DNA of 12,119 nucleotides from JBLYYQ01 sp048550035. Lineage in GTDB: Bacteria > Nitrospinota_A > UBA7883 > JBLYYQ01. Under the pieces are notes generated by a model. That model was not told the origin of the DNA. It was given only the letters and a program-made list of their open reading frames with translations, and searched no databases. Position 1 is the stretch's first letter. The number at the start of each line of letters is the position of its first letter. The stretch spans positions 1-12,119 of the forward strand of contig JBLYYQ010000033.1 in the NCBI GenBank assembly GCA_048550035.1. The letters run 5' to 3'. Below are positions 1-6,231 of this stretch, piece after piece. A program made the position numbers and the translations under genes.

Positions 1-90
1 CTTTAAGAAATCGTTCAGCAATATTTCAATCTGATCGTTATCTTCCTTGTAATATACTAATCGCCGCTCACGTAGACGCTTATCTTTCAT
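1..90 (-). CDS. N-terminal fragment of a probable Roadblock/LC7 protein (runs off left edge)
   Basis: Only the first 30 codons lie in the window, and the frame is open to base 1. The ATG at 90-88 is preceded by AGGTG about 6 bases upstream, a good ribosome-binding site, and lies 25 bases after the stop of the MglA-like gene, so it belongs to the same operon. The peptide starts with a basic stretch (MKDKRLRERR), followed by LVYYKEDNDQIEILLNDFLK. From memory of the family, deltaproteobacterial Roadblock/LC7 proteins near MglA often open this way: an acidic Tyr-Glu-rich start, then an amphipathic helix ending in a 'L..FL..' motif before the core strand. The visible part contains none of the Roadblock core, so the family is inferred from pattern and context. 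That a gene starts here is fairly sure; its identity is not. Confidence 0.5.
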   Translation of the reverse strand, partial: MKDKRLRERRLVYYKEDNDQIEILLNDFLK

Positions 91-115
91 TTTTTCACCT
101 TACACATTGAGTAAT

Positions 116-1345
116 TTATAGCTTGTCTTCATATATTTGGACTTCCGCATTTTTTCTTAAGTTTTCAAAAAATTCATTCAGGAGAGTCCGTCGTCGTGCA
201 TTTTTTACCATCATCACAAGTCGATCTTTTATTTCAGATGGTGATTTATCTCCAAACTTTTCTCTGTTTTCATTATAGAATTCTTTTACATCTTGCTCGG
301 TAATCTTCATCTTCTCAGACAAGTTTGGGACTACCTCTGTTATTATTTTACCTGTGATGATATTGCGAGTTGCCTCATTTGTGAGGTTATCCATTACAAG
401 CTTCCTCTCAGATAAAAAGGTCTGCATCTCTGCTTTGCTCTTAAACTTCTTCGCAAACGACGATAACTGTTTACTTAACTCCTCTTTTGATACTACAAGA
501 TTACGTTTCTTGGCATCTTGTAATAATAACACATAATTTATCAGTGAGTTTAAAAGTTTTAATCTATCCTCATCATTGAATTTTTTGAAATCTTCTATTG
601 ATTCTGCATCCACAACAGAGAGGCGGTACTGTGTTTGACAATATCCATTATAATAATCCCTTGTAATATTATCACTATTCACCTTTGCAACAAAAACCTC
701 AACCTTCTCCTTAGCTGGCTCTTGATTCATTTGCGCCGCTGGTTTAGCAGTAGCTGAGCTTGGGTCTTTATTGTTTAGCCGCTCTAACACTAGTGATGCT
801 GCAAGCTTCAAAGACGATATAACCCCTTCGCCGGTCGCAGCGACTGCTTCAGAAGTTACTGCATTACAATTATTAATTTTACTATTTAATTCCTCTACCG
901 GAAGTGCATTTGGCAAATCGCGCTTATTCCATTGAATTAGAAGAGGAATCTCGGTAATCGATAGACCATATTCTTGTAAATTAACTTTCAAATCTTCAAG
1001 TGATTCTATATTTTCTGCAATTTTGTCTGCCGCTGAGTCGGCAACAAATATTATCCCATCTGCCCCTTGCAGAACAAGCTTACGAGTCGAAGCATAATAG
1101 ACTTGACCTGGAACTGTATAGAGCTGAAATTTTGTCGTTAAGCCTCGAACTTTACCGAGATCAAGTGGTAAAAAATCGAAAAATAGTGTCCGATCACCCT
1201 CGGTGGCAATTGAGGTCATATTGCCACGATGATTTTGAGGTACTTTCTTGTGGATGATCTCTAAATTTGTTGTCTTGCCACTCATGCCAGGTCCATAATA
1301 GACGAGCTTACATGAGACCTCTTTTTTTGCGTAATTTATCTGCAC
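116..1345 (-). CDS. MglA-type Ras-like GTPase fused to a SurA-N-like chaperone domain
   Basis: Residues 1-193 form a complete MglA-class small GTPase. The P-loop is GPGMSGKTTN (18-27). TEGDRTLFFDFLP (48-60) carries R52, matching the MglA intrinsic arginine finger. TVPGQ (77-81) has the Thr typical of MglA in place of the Ras Asp, plus catalytic Q81. The guanine-specificity motif is NKRD (140-143). MglA switches between GDP and GTP states, with an MglB Roadblock dimer as its GAP, and sets cell polarity in Myxococcus. A Pro/Ala/Glu-rich linker (about 195-215) leads to residues 216-409, which resemble the SurA/PrsA N-terminal chaperone fold: VAKVN..NITRD (219-230), a helix with LLLQDAKKR (273-281), ITEQDVKEFYNENREKF (348-364), and a closing helix and strand (LRKNAEVQIY). 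The parvulin domain is absent. No signal peptide is visible, so the protein should be cytoplasmic. The start is GTG with an AGG-containing site 8 bases upstream, and the INY opening matches MglA. The GTPase call is very sure; the C-terminal call rests on pattern alone. Confidence 0.93.
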   Translation of the reverse strand: MQINYAKKEVSCKLVYYGPGMSGKTTNLEIIHKKVPQNHRGNMTSIATEGDRTLFFDFLPLDLGKVRGLTTKFQLYTVPGQVYYASTRKLVLQGADGIIFVADSAADKIAENIESLEDLKVNLQEYGLSITEIPLLIQWNKRDLPNALPVEELNSKINNCNAVTSEAVAATGEGVISSLKLAASLVLERLNNKDPSSATAKPAAQMNQEPAKEKVEVFVAKVNSDNITRDYYNGYCQTQYRLSVVDAESIEDFKKFNDEDRLKLLNSLINYVLLLQDAKKRNLVVSKEELSKQLSSFAKKFKSKAEMQTFLSERKLVMDNLTNEATRNIITGKIITEVVPNLSEKMKITEQDVKEFYNENREKFGDKSPSEIKDRLVMMVKNARRRTLLNEFFENLRKNAEVQIYEDKL

Positions 1346-1388
1346 TTAGTCTGCCTGCGAATATCAGAATAAGTAATTAATTCTATAT

Positions 1389-1748
1389 TCATACTATCCG
1401 TCCTGTCTTTTTTATCTCATTTGCAGCTTGAAACAGTGCAATATTTATCTTCCCAGTATCTACATCTATTTCAGACAGAGCTATTAATAATGACTTGCCC
1501 AAGTTTTCTATATAGACCCGCTCATGATTGGACTCTAATGTATAGCGAACCCATGACTCTTCATTCATGACAATAAGTGAGTTATTGATTGTCTGTGCAA
1601 CTTGCGACATAAATGCCCCTAGTGTCTCAGCCTTAGCATCAGATTCAAGGTGGTTCTCTATTATCAATCCATCTTTGGTGATAACCAATGCTCCTCGCAT
1701 CTTCTTGATACTACAGAATCGCTTCAAGATTGCTTTAATTGGATTCAT
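1389..1748 (-). CDS. Roadblock/LC7 domain protein, MglB-like
   Basis: This 119-residue protein is essentially one Roadblock/LC7 domain. The opening helix is followed by MRGALVITKDGLIIEN (17-32), the typical core strand-turn-strand. Next come the long helix with AETLGAFMSQVAQTIN (40-55) and the closing strands RVYIENLGKSLLIALS (77-92). Proteins of this family dimerise and act as regulators or GTPase-activating partners of Ras-like GTPases. MglB of Myxococcus is the model. Its gene lies directly upstream of the MglA-type GTPase gene, 43 bases away, as mglB and mglA do in known operons, so it is the best candidate for that GTPase's partner. The ATG directly follows the TAG of the upstream TPR gene, which suggests translational coupling. 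An AAGAGG site lies inside the upstream gene, 11 bases before the start. The functional pairing is inferred; the fold is clear. Confidence 0.85.
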   Translation of the reverse strand: MNPIKAILKRFCSIKKMRGALVITKDGLIIENHLESDAKAETLGAFMSQVAQTINNSLIVMNEESWVRYTLESNHERVYIENLGKSLLIALSEIDVDTGKINIALFQAANEIKKTGRIV

Positions 1749-2771
1749 CTAAAAGGTTACCTCTTCTAAATATCGTTTCAACCTTGTCTCAACTGTCTCT
1801 AAATTGGAGTCATTGTCAATTATGATCACCAATGTAGCATAAAAGACATTAACTATTACGAAAGTCATAGTAGATAACGATAGTATCCCTCGCTGAAAAC
1901 TACCTAAATTTGTCCGTCTCATACCATTAGAAGATGTACGCTGTATATTATGGACTAACGATGGAACTTTATTCTCATCTACCAGTTTCTTATCTTTATT
2001 AACAACTTTTAGTACAATCCCATTCCCATCAATTAAGAAAATAGCTTTTAATCCATCTAATCTGCTAAAGACTGTGGTCTTGTCACTTAGTATGTTCTGT
2101 TTATGCTTATCTTCGCTATCTTCATCAGTTGCAGATATTACCACCTGACTCGTTGATGCTGTCTCCCAGAATCCACTATCTTCTAACTCTTTGCTAGATG
2201 GTTGCTTATCGCTCGTATCTAATAGCGACTTATCAACCACTACAATTTCACTGCTATCGTCGTCGTCTATCGGCGGCTTGGCTTTAATAACAGGTTTGGA
2301 CTTTGATACATCTGCAGGTCTAGAGGCTGGGGTAGGTGGCTTTAGCCTTGCTTGAACTTTCGCTTCGTGGGCTCTGATTACTTTTAAAAGACTTTTAGCT
2401 TTCTCATCATCAGGTGCTATTTTTAAAATGTTTGCTATTAGAATCTTTGAACGATTAACAGCCCTCCCCTTTAGGTAAATCTGTGCTGATATCAACATAG
2501 AAAGGTAGTTGTTTGGATCTAACTTTAATGCGTTATTGAAGCTTAATAGAGCGCTTTTGAGGTACTTTGTATTGTTATGTTTATTAAAAAGTTTTACAAG
2601 TAGCTCGCCTCGAGTGACATGAAGTGAGGCAACATTAGGATAAGCTGCTAAGCCTCTCTCTAATGATTGCAGTGCAAGATTGAGCTCACCTAAGCTACGG
2701 AGCTCTTTTGCAATTTTTATATAACCTTCACCTGATAAATTTTCATCTTCAGTTGCGATTCGTTCTACCAT
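1749..2771 (-). CDS. TPR protein with C-terminal Roadblock/LC7-like domain
   Basis: Numbered from the ATG at 2771 (340 aa), the N-terminal part holds about three TPR-like helical pairs (roughly 15-48, 49-87 and 88-122), with typical spacing such as GELNLALQSLERGLAAYP and ALLSFNNALKLDPNN. A polar, Pro/Lys/Asp-rich linker follows (about 140-230). The end, about 231-337, looks like a Roadblock fold: FSRLDGLKAIFLIDGNGIVL, then a helix, then FVIVNVFYATLVIII and a final helix. TPR arrays bind partner proteins, so this could be an adaptor bringing targets to the GTPase switch; that role is inferred. It is the first gene of the operon, and its TAG abuts the next ATG. The start is uncertain. An in-frame GTG at 2789 would add 6 residues, with AAAG touching it; the ATG has AAAGG 17 bases upstream. 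Neither spacing is ideal. Confidence 0.8.
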   Translation of the reverse strand: MVERIATEDENLSGEGYIKIAKELRSLGELNLALQSLERGLAAYPNVASLHVTRGELLVKLFNKHNNTKYLKSALLSFNNALKLDPNNYLSMLISAQIYLKGRAVNRSKILIANILKIAPDDEKAKSLLKVIRAHEAKVQARLKPPTPASRPADVSKSKPVIKAKPPIDDDDSSEIVVVDKSLLDTSDKQPSSKELEDSGFWETASTSQVVISATDEDSEDKHKQNILSDKTTVFSRLDGLKAIFLIDGNGIVLKVVNKDKKLVDENKVPSLVHNIQRTSSNGMRRTNLGSFQRGILSLSTMTFVIVNVFYATLVIIIDNDSNLETVETRLKRYLEEVTF

Positions 2772-2852
2772 TATTGTAGTTATATACACCTTTCTTTGAT
2801 ATTACATATGCCCCCAAAACTAAGCGTCATAAGTATCTATCTGCCATTCATG

Positions 2853-2881
2853 AGGATATTATACTGGCACAAATTTGTCAA
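2853..2881 (-). promoter_or_regulatory. Possible promoter of the GTPase operon
   Basis: On the minus strand a perfect TTGACA (2881-2876) precedes TATCCT (2858-2853) by 17 bases, with a perfect TATAAT between them (2863-2858), only 12 bases from TTGACA. A 10-bp palindrome, ACAAATTTGT (2869-2878), lies in the spacer and could be an operator. The spacing of the best boxes is wrong for standard sigma-70, so confidence is low. The region lies 65-110 bases upstream of the TPR gene, which is a sensible place. Confidence 0.25.
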
Positions 2882-2936
2882 AGTATTTCAATACTATAAG
2901 CCTAGATAAGGTTGCAAGTTTCAATTATTTTTTTTA

Positions 2937-2965
2937 TTGATTAGTCTTATCCTAAAAAATATCAT
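2937..2965 (+). promoter_or_regulatory. Candidate sigma-70 promoter for tatA
   Basis: TTGATT (2937-2942, 4/6 match) and TATCAT (2960-2965, 5/6 match) are 17 bases apart. Transcription would start near 2972, giving a leader of about 36 bases to the tatA ATG. The surrounding sequence is very AT-rich, so chance matches are easy. The position in a divergent intergenic region supports it. Confidence 0.35.
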
Positions 2966-3007
2966 AAAATTAGCTAGAAATTTTAACTATCATTACGGAG
3001 TTTGAAA

Positions 3008-3211
3008 ATGTTTGGACTTGGAATGCCTGAGCTTATTATTGTTTTGCTCATATTACTTATTGTTTTTGGTGCTAGTCGCTTACCGGAAATTGGATCAGGA
3101 TTAGGTCGTGGAATCAAAAATTTTAGAGGTTCAATAAAAGAGGTTAAATCTATCACTAAAAATGATAGTAGCGATGACGATTCGACTAAAGACGATAGCT
3201 CTTCATCTTAA
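3008..3211 (+). CDS. tatA: Sec-independent (Tat) translocase subunit TatA
   Basis: TatA forms the protein-conducting component of the twin-arginine translocase in the inner membrane and exports folded proteins. The 67-residue sequence has the standard layout. FGLGMPEL (2-9) contains the conserved polar Glu8 before a short hydrophobic membrane helix (about 9-20). The FGASRLPEIGSGLGRGIKNF segment (20-39) is the hinge and amphipathic helix. The polar tail is rich in Ser and Asp. The ATG at 3008 is chosen because GGAG (2997-3000) lies exactly 7 bases upstream; an in-frame TTG at 3002 would sit too close to it. TatB is usually longer and has a different hinge, and a TatE-like paralogue cannot be separated from TatA by sequence alone. 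No tatB or tatC is adjacent. The gene is followed after 21 bases by a small plus-strand gene. Confidence 0.95.
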   Translation: MFGLGMPELIIVLLILLIVFGASRLPEIGSGLGRGIKNFRGSIKEVKSITKNDSSDDDSTKDDSSSS

Positions 3212-3232
3212 CCTATCTTAAGCTATTTAAAA

Positions 3233-3529
3233 ATGGATACGTTCAAAATTACTTGTCCTGATTGTAACTCTATTCTCGTGGTCGACAAAGCGACAGGCAA
3301 ACTGCTAGAATCTCGCAAACCGCTAGTTGAGAACCCCTCGTCGGATCGTTTCAAAGATGGATTCCAAAAAATGGGGGAGGATCGAGAAAAACGGGATAAA
3401 TATTTTGATAATAGAGACGATTTAATCAAAAAGAAGAAGAAATCGCAAAATAGGCAGTTTGAAGAGTCATTAAAGGAGCTCAAAAAAAATCCTCCGACGG
3501 ATGGTTCAAACATTTTTGATGATGTATAA
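3233..3529 (+). CDS. Small charged protein with a single CxxC knuckle, function unknown
   Basis: I do not recognise a named family. Residues 4-30 look like a treble-clef or zinc-ribbon half: FKITCPDCNSILVVDKATGK, with C8 and C11 in a CPDC pair followed by two strands. There is no second cysteine pair, so any zinc site would need a dimer or a partner. Residues 35-98 are strongly charged, with many Lys, Glu, Asp and Arg and a run of five Lys, and are probably helical or disordered. There is no signal peptide and no membrane segment. It lies 21 bases after tatA and overlaps the start of the next gene, so the three are probably co-transcribed. No clear Shine-Dalgarno precedes the ATG, which may mean coupling to tatA. 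A nucleic-acid or protein-binding role is possible but not shown. Confidence 0.7.
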   Translation: MDTFKITCPDCNSILVVDKATGKLLESRKPLVENPSSDRFKDGFQKMGEDREKRDKYFDNRDDLIKKKKKSQNRQFEESLKELKKNPPTDGSNIFDDV

Positions 3530-4415
3530 AATATCAATTTTCCTTATCGCTTTAGCTGCTATTTCAATGGCTTCTGTCTCAACACAATCTTATGTGGCAC
3601 CCGAAACTTTAGAAGTATTTGCAGAGAGCGAGATTCAAGCTAAAAATCTTAACTTTGCCACCGCTAAAGAAAGGGCATTACAACGAGCCAAAGAAAAGGC
3701 AATTATTAAAGCAATTACTGCATTAAAAAATGAGACATCAAAATACCTAGATCATGAAGCTTTAAATAGCTATTTTATGAAAAATGTCAATGATTATATT
3801 ATATATTACAAGCTGTTAGAAGAGATTATCGATTATGAAAATCAGCTTTTTATACTTAGCACACAGATAACTTTTGATTCTGCTGCTCTTAAAACAGGTA
3901 TGAACGACCGCGGTTTTGCCTTAAAGTCTACATTATTACCTAAAGTCTTACTGATTATTGATGAAAGTAAGATTGGATTTATTGAAACAGATAATTTTTT
4001 ATTACTTGCATCTCGGTCAGAAAATATTATTACTCAATATTTTAAAGATAAAAACTACCAAGTTTTTAATCGAAAAGATATTCTCGGTAAAGATCTCGAT
4101 TTAAGCGCTACCTTGGCTATCGAAGGTGATCTAGACGCCTCTCGAAAACTCCTTGAATCAGTCAGTGCAGATATTCTAATCATCGGAGAAGTAGATACTG
4201 CAACCGTCAGTAATGAGGGAGCAATGGTTACTACAACTCAGATCGCCTCTTCAATAATATCAAATAAAACGACTACGGCTACTACCGTTCAGCAAGAAGG
4301 TTCAAATCTCTACAAAGAGACTCTCCAAGCTGAACATGAAAATTTAGATCGGGCAGCGGGAGATTTAGCAATCGAACTACTAAAAAAAACTGCTTCAATC
4401 TGGTCTAAAGGTTAA
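3522..4415 (+). CDS. Exported protein with FlgT-like N-terminal region
   Basis: The protein opens with a signal peptide (MYKISIFLIALAAISMASVS), so it should act in the periplasm or outer membrane. Residues about 28-125 resemble the FlgT N-terminal type. They have an 'E-x-F-A-E-S-E' strand, a helix ATAKERALQRAKEKAIIKAI (47-66), then a Y-Y-K-L-L-E-E strand and LFILSTQITF (109-118). Residues about 138-226 (KVLLIIDES, then ADILIIGEVDT) recall the TolB-N or FlgT-M alpha/beta fold. FlgT helps build the H ring of sodium-driven flagella, but no flagellar gene is present here, and such folds also occur in LPS-export or envelope assembly proteins. The start is ambiguous. ATG 3501 gives seven extra residues, whereas 3519 or 3522 gives a cleaner signal peptide and only a short overlap with the previous gene. 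The fold assignment is tentative. Confidence 0.75.
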   Translation: MYKISIFLIALAAISMASVSTQSYVAPETLEVFAESEIQAKNLNFATAKERALQRAKEKAIIKAITALKNETSKYLDHEALNSYFMKNVNDYIIYYKLLEEIIDYENQLFILSTQITFDSAALKTGMNDRGFALKSTLLPKVLLIIDESKIGFIETDNFLLLASRSENIITQYFKDKNYQVFNRKDILGKDLDLSATLAIEGDLDASRKLLESVSADILIIGEVDTATVSNEGAMVTTTQIASSIISNKTTTATTVQQEGSNLYKETLQAEHENLDRAAGDLAIELLKKTASIWSKG

Positions 4416-4442
4416 GGTTGATCAAAAGGTTTAAAATTTCAT

Positions 4443-5063
4443 CTATCTAAATGTTGCTAGCCTGTTTGCAATGTCGATCGAAACCTTATACTTTGCAAGC
4501 CCATTCATCCCTAGCACTCCGCTATACTCATTCTTTAGGGCATGATCAATGATAGCAACCTCTAAATTATAGATCTCAATTGCTGGTGTAAGTGACAATT
4601 TATCGATAACAAGCTTATGTGCCAAAAACCGCTTCCCATTCGATATAAAACCAAATAAAGGCTCAGATCGATAGTTGAGCCGTAAGCTTTTCGCAAGTTT
4701 AGTAGAGATAAAGCTAAGCTCAGAGCCGCTATCTAATAATATATCTCTACTAACTTTATCGTTGAAAATAGCCTTGGTAACTGGAGTACCATTCACCTCT
4801 CTTATCTTAAGAGTTGCTGGTTTTAGTAACCGCTTGACTTTAGTCTCAACATTGATTGAACTATCGACCGTCTCAACAGCGATACTAGTTGCCCCCTTTT
4901 TATCTTTCTTCGCAAGTTTTGAGCTATCCGATCCTATATGAATATTTCCATCTTTATCTTTGTATCTGTATCCTTCATTTGAGGCGAACAAGAGGTTTGC
5001 GCTGGTCAACCATATAGCAAAAAGAGTGCTAAATAGTTTTAATTTCAGATAGTTAGTCGACAA
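4443..5063 (-). CDS. Secreted retropepsin-like aspartic protease (clan AA)
   Basis: A signal peptide (about 1-28) is followed by YRYKDKDGNIHIGSDSSKL (32-50), which looks like the DUF4124 type found at the N-terminus of many envelope proteins. Residues about 85-206 form one retropepsin lobe. The catalytic motif is LLDSGS (109-114, Asp111) and the flap region is GFISNGKRF. GVLGMNGLAKYKVSID (182-197) matches the conserved 'lLGm.fL..f.v.iD' ending. The active site reads DSG rather than the commoner DTG; both are active in known aspartic proteases such as the Rous sarcoma virus enzyme. A single lobe implies a homodimer. The start is TTG, decided by a perfect AGGAGG 9 bases upstream and by the absence of any early in-frame ATG. 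It overlaps the end of the rlpA-like gene by 11 bases, so the two are translated together. The substrate is unknown. Confidence 0.85.
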   Translation of the reverse strand: MSTNYLKLKLFSTLFAIWLTSANLLFASNEGYRYKDKDGNIHIGSDSSKLAKKDKKGATSIAVETVDSSINVETKVKRLLKPATLKIREVNGTPVTKAIFNDKVSRDILLDSGSELSFISTKLAKSLRLNYRSEPLFGFISNGKRFLAHKLVIDKLSLTPAIEIYNLEVAIIDHALKNEYSGVLGMNGLAKYKVSIDIANRLATFR

Positions 5064-5904
5064 CTAAAAAGGCCTCCTGGTGACCTAGCTCTCTATATTT
5101 GCTAAGTGTTTTTGTTGCATCGTCAATTGAGCTGTAAGGCCCTATTCTAACCCTAGTTAACCCCCTGTTAAAGCTGCTCAATGCCTTTTCTAATAAGAGA
5201 GGATCGTCATCGTGGTCAAATGAATCAGCGAAATTTTTAGCAGCACTGTACGATGAAAAGGCAGCTAGCTGGATATAAATATTCTTGTCAGGCTCGGTCT
5301 CTGGATAGATCTTAATCCCTTTTAAGCTAAAATCTGGGACTATATCAAGCCAACCTCCCTTATTGCTATCTGGCGGCTTAGAAGGAGTACTGCTACCCCC
5401 TCCGACAGCCACTACTCTAACAGGAGCAGTCCCTTTCTCCAAAATATCTAGCTTTGCGGCTGCACCTTGTGAAAGATCGATAATACGGTCATCCACAAAT
5501 GGACCTCGATCGTTGATCCTAACTTGGAGTTTCTTCCCATTATCAAGGTTAGTCACCTCAACAGTAGTCCCAAGTGGTAATGTTTTATGTGCTGCGCTTA
5601 TCGCATACATATCATATTTCTCGCCAGATGCAGTCAGTTTGCCATGAAACTTTTTACCATACCAACTTGCGATCCCTTTTTTATCATAGCTGCTACCATC
5701 TGCTAATGGATAATAAGTAATATTATCTATGCTATAAGGCTTTTGGCTTCGTTTGGCAATGCCTGCTACTGGCTTGCTAGTAGCAGCTCTCGTTGATTTA
5801 TCTGGATAAGAAACTCCAACATGTTTTTTTATATCATCAACTGACGCACAGCTATTAATTAATAGAGCTACAATCGCCAAAACTACTATTCTGAAATTTT
5901 TCAT
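5053..5904 (-). CDS. rlpA: RlpA-like septal lytic transglycosylase lipoprotein with SPOR domain
   Basis: RlpA cleaves glycan strands lacking stem peptides at the division septum. The sequence shows a lipoprotein signal (lipobox INSC, lipidated Cys19) and a linker to about residue 76. The double-psi beta-barrel follows (about 76-168): GIASWYGKKFHGKLTASGE, then AAHKTLPLGT, then RINDRGPF. E95, H106 and D132 match the catalytic Glu, His and Asp described for Pseudomonas RlpA. A Gly/Ser/Pro linker leads to a SPOR domain (about 207-283: YIQLAAFSSYSAAKNFA, then RVRIGPYSS, then AFLVVD), which binds denuded septal peptidoglycan. The ATG has no evident Shine-Dalgarno, but TATAAT lies about 24 bases upstream on this strand. 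The next gene, for the aspartic protease, overlaps its end by 11 bases, suggesting a shared envelope task. Confidence 0.95.
   Translation of the reverse strand: MKNFRIVVLAIVALLINSCASVDDIKKHVGVSYPDKSTRAATSKPVAGIAKRSQKPYSIDNITYYPLADGSSYDKKGIASWYGKKFHGKLTASGEKYDMYAISAAHKTLPLGTTVEVTNLDNGKKLQVRINDRGPFVDDRIIDLSQGAAAKLDILEKGTAPVRVVAVGGGSSTPSKPPDSNKGGWLDIVPDFSLKGIKIYPETEPDKNIYIQLAAFSSYSAAKNFADSFDHDDDPLLLEKALSSFNRGLTRVRIGPYSSIDDATKTLSKYRELGHQEAFLVVD
5073..5078 (-). promoter_or_regulatory. Perfect Shine-Dalgarno that sets a TTG start
   Basis: On the minus strand AGGAGG lies inside the end of the rlpA-like gene, 9 bases before the TTG at 5063-5061. It is the strongest ribosome-binding site I see in the window. 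It fixes the start of the protease gene where no ATG is available and would offset the weak start codon. Confidence 0.75.
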
Positions 5905-5954
5905 CTAAAATATTTTTCTATTTACTTATTATAATCTTATACAATTCTAAGGAT

Positions 5955-6206
5955 ATGAAAAAAGTTTTTAGACATAGCCAGTTCGATCAAGAAAGATTTA
6001 AAATAGTTGTGAAACTTAATAGAGCTGATATTTTTTACTTTACAACTACAATCGAAACATATGAAGGGATTGCAGTTCCTAGAACTTTAGATCAAGAACG
6101 AGGTTTAGTCGAGCTACTAACAACTAAAAGTTTGTCAGAAGATTTAATAGCGATTGTCAAAGCGATTGGTAACGAATTAAAACTAGAAATCATAACCTCT
6201 ATTTAA
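5955..6206 (+). CDS. DUF4911-like small protein
   Basis: This 83-residue cytoplasmic protein has no signal peptide. Its centre, about 18-73, fits the DUF4911 pattern: KLNRADIFYFTTTIETYEGIAV, then PRTLDQERGLVELLTTKS, then an amphipathic helix EDLIAIVKAIGNEL. The pattern combines an 'E.y.Glav.rT.d...G.v.l' core with a closing helix. I know of no established function for the family, which is found mainly in deltaproteobacteria and similar lineages. The start is supported by AAGGA directly upstream (spacing about 3). The gene stands alone between a divergent rlpA-like gene and a convergent response regulator gene. Overlapping TATAAT boxes on both strands (5928-5935) could serve this gene and rlpA, although I see no matching -35 boxes. 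The family call comes from memory of the pattern. Confidence 0.8.
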   Translation: MKKVFRHSQFDQERFKIVVKLNRADIFYFTTTIETYEGIAVPRTLDQERGLVELLTTKSLSEDLIAIVKAIGNELKLEIITSI

Positions 6207-6231
6207 CTAGCTAGGTAGCTCACATTTGAAG

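Noticed and set aside
2921..2940. TCAAT and ATTGA arms around a T-run, a possible terminator before tatA
   Set aside because: The stem is only 5 bp and AT-rich, and the T-run is in the loop rather than after the hairpin. It lies in a divergent region where no gene ends.
3223..3537. Minus-strand open frame opposite the CxxC mini-protein
   Set aside because: Its Phe/Ser-rich translation is the antisense of Lys/Glu-rich codons. The plus-strand frame fits the operon with tatA and carries the CxxC knuckle.
3501..4415. Exported protein as a true flagellar FlgT
   Set aside because: Only the N-terminal pattern and general fold are similar. No flagellar gene is in the window, so the gene symbol was withheld.
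6207..6231. Inverted repeat AGCTA-GG-TAGCT between convergent genes
   Set aside because: The loop of two bases is too tight and no T-run follows on either strand, so it is not supported as a terminator.
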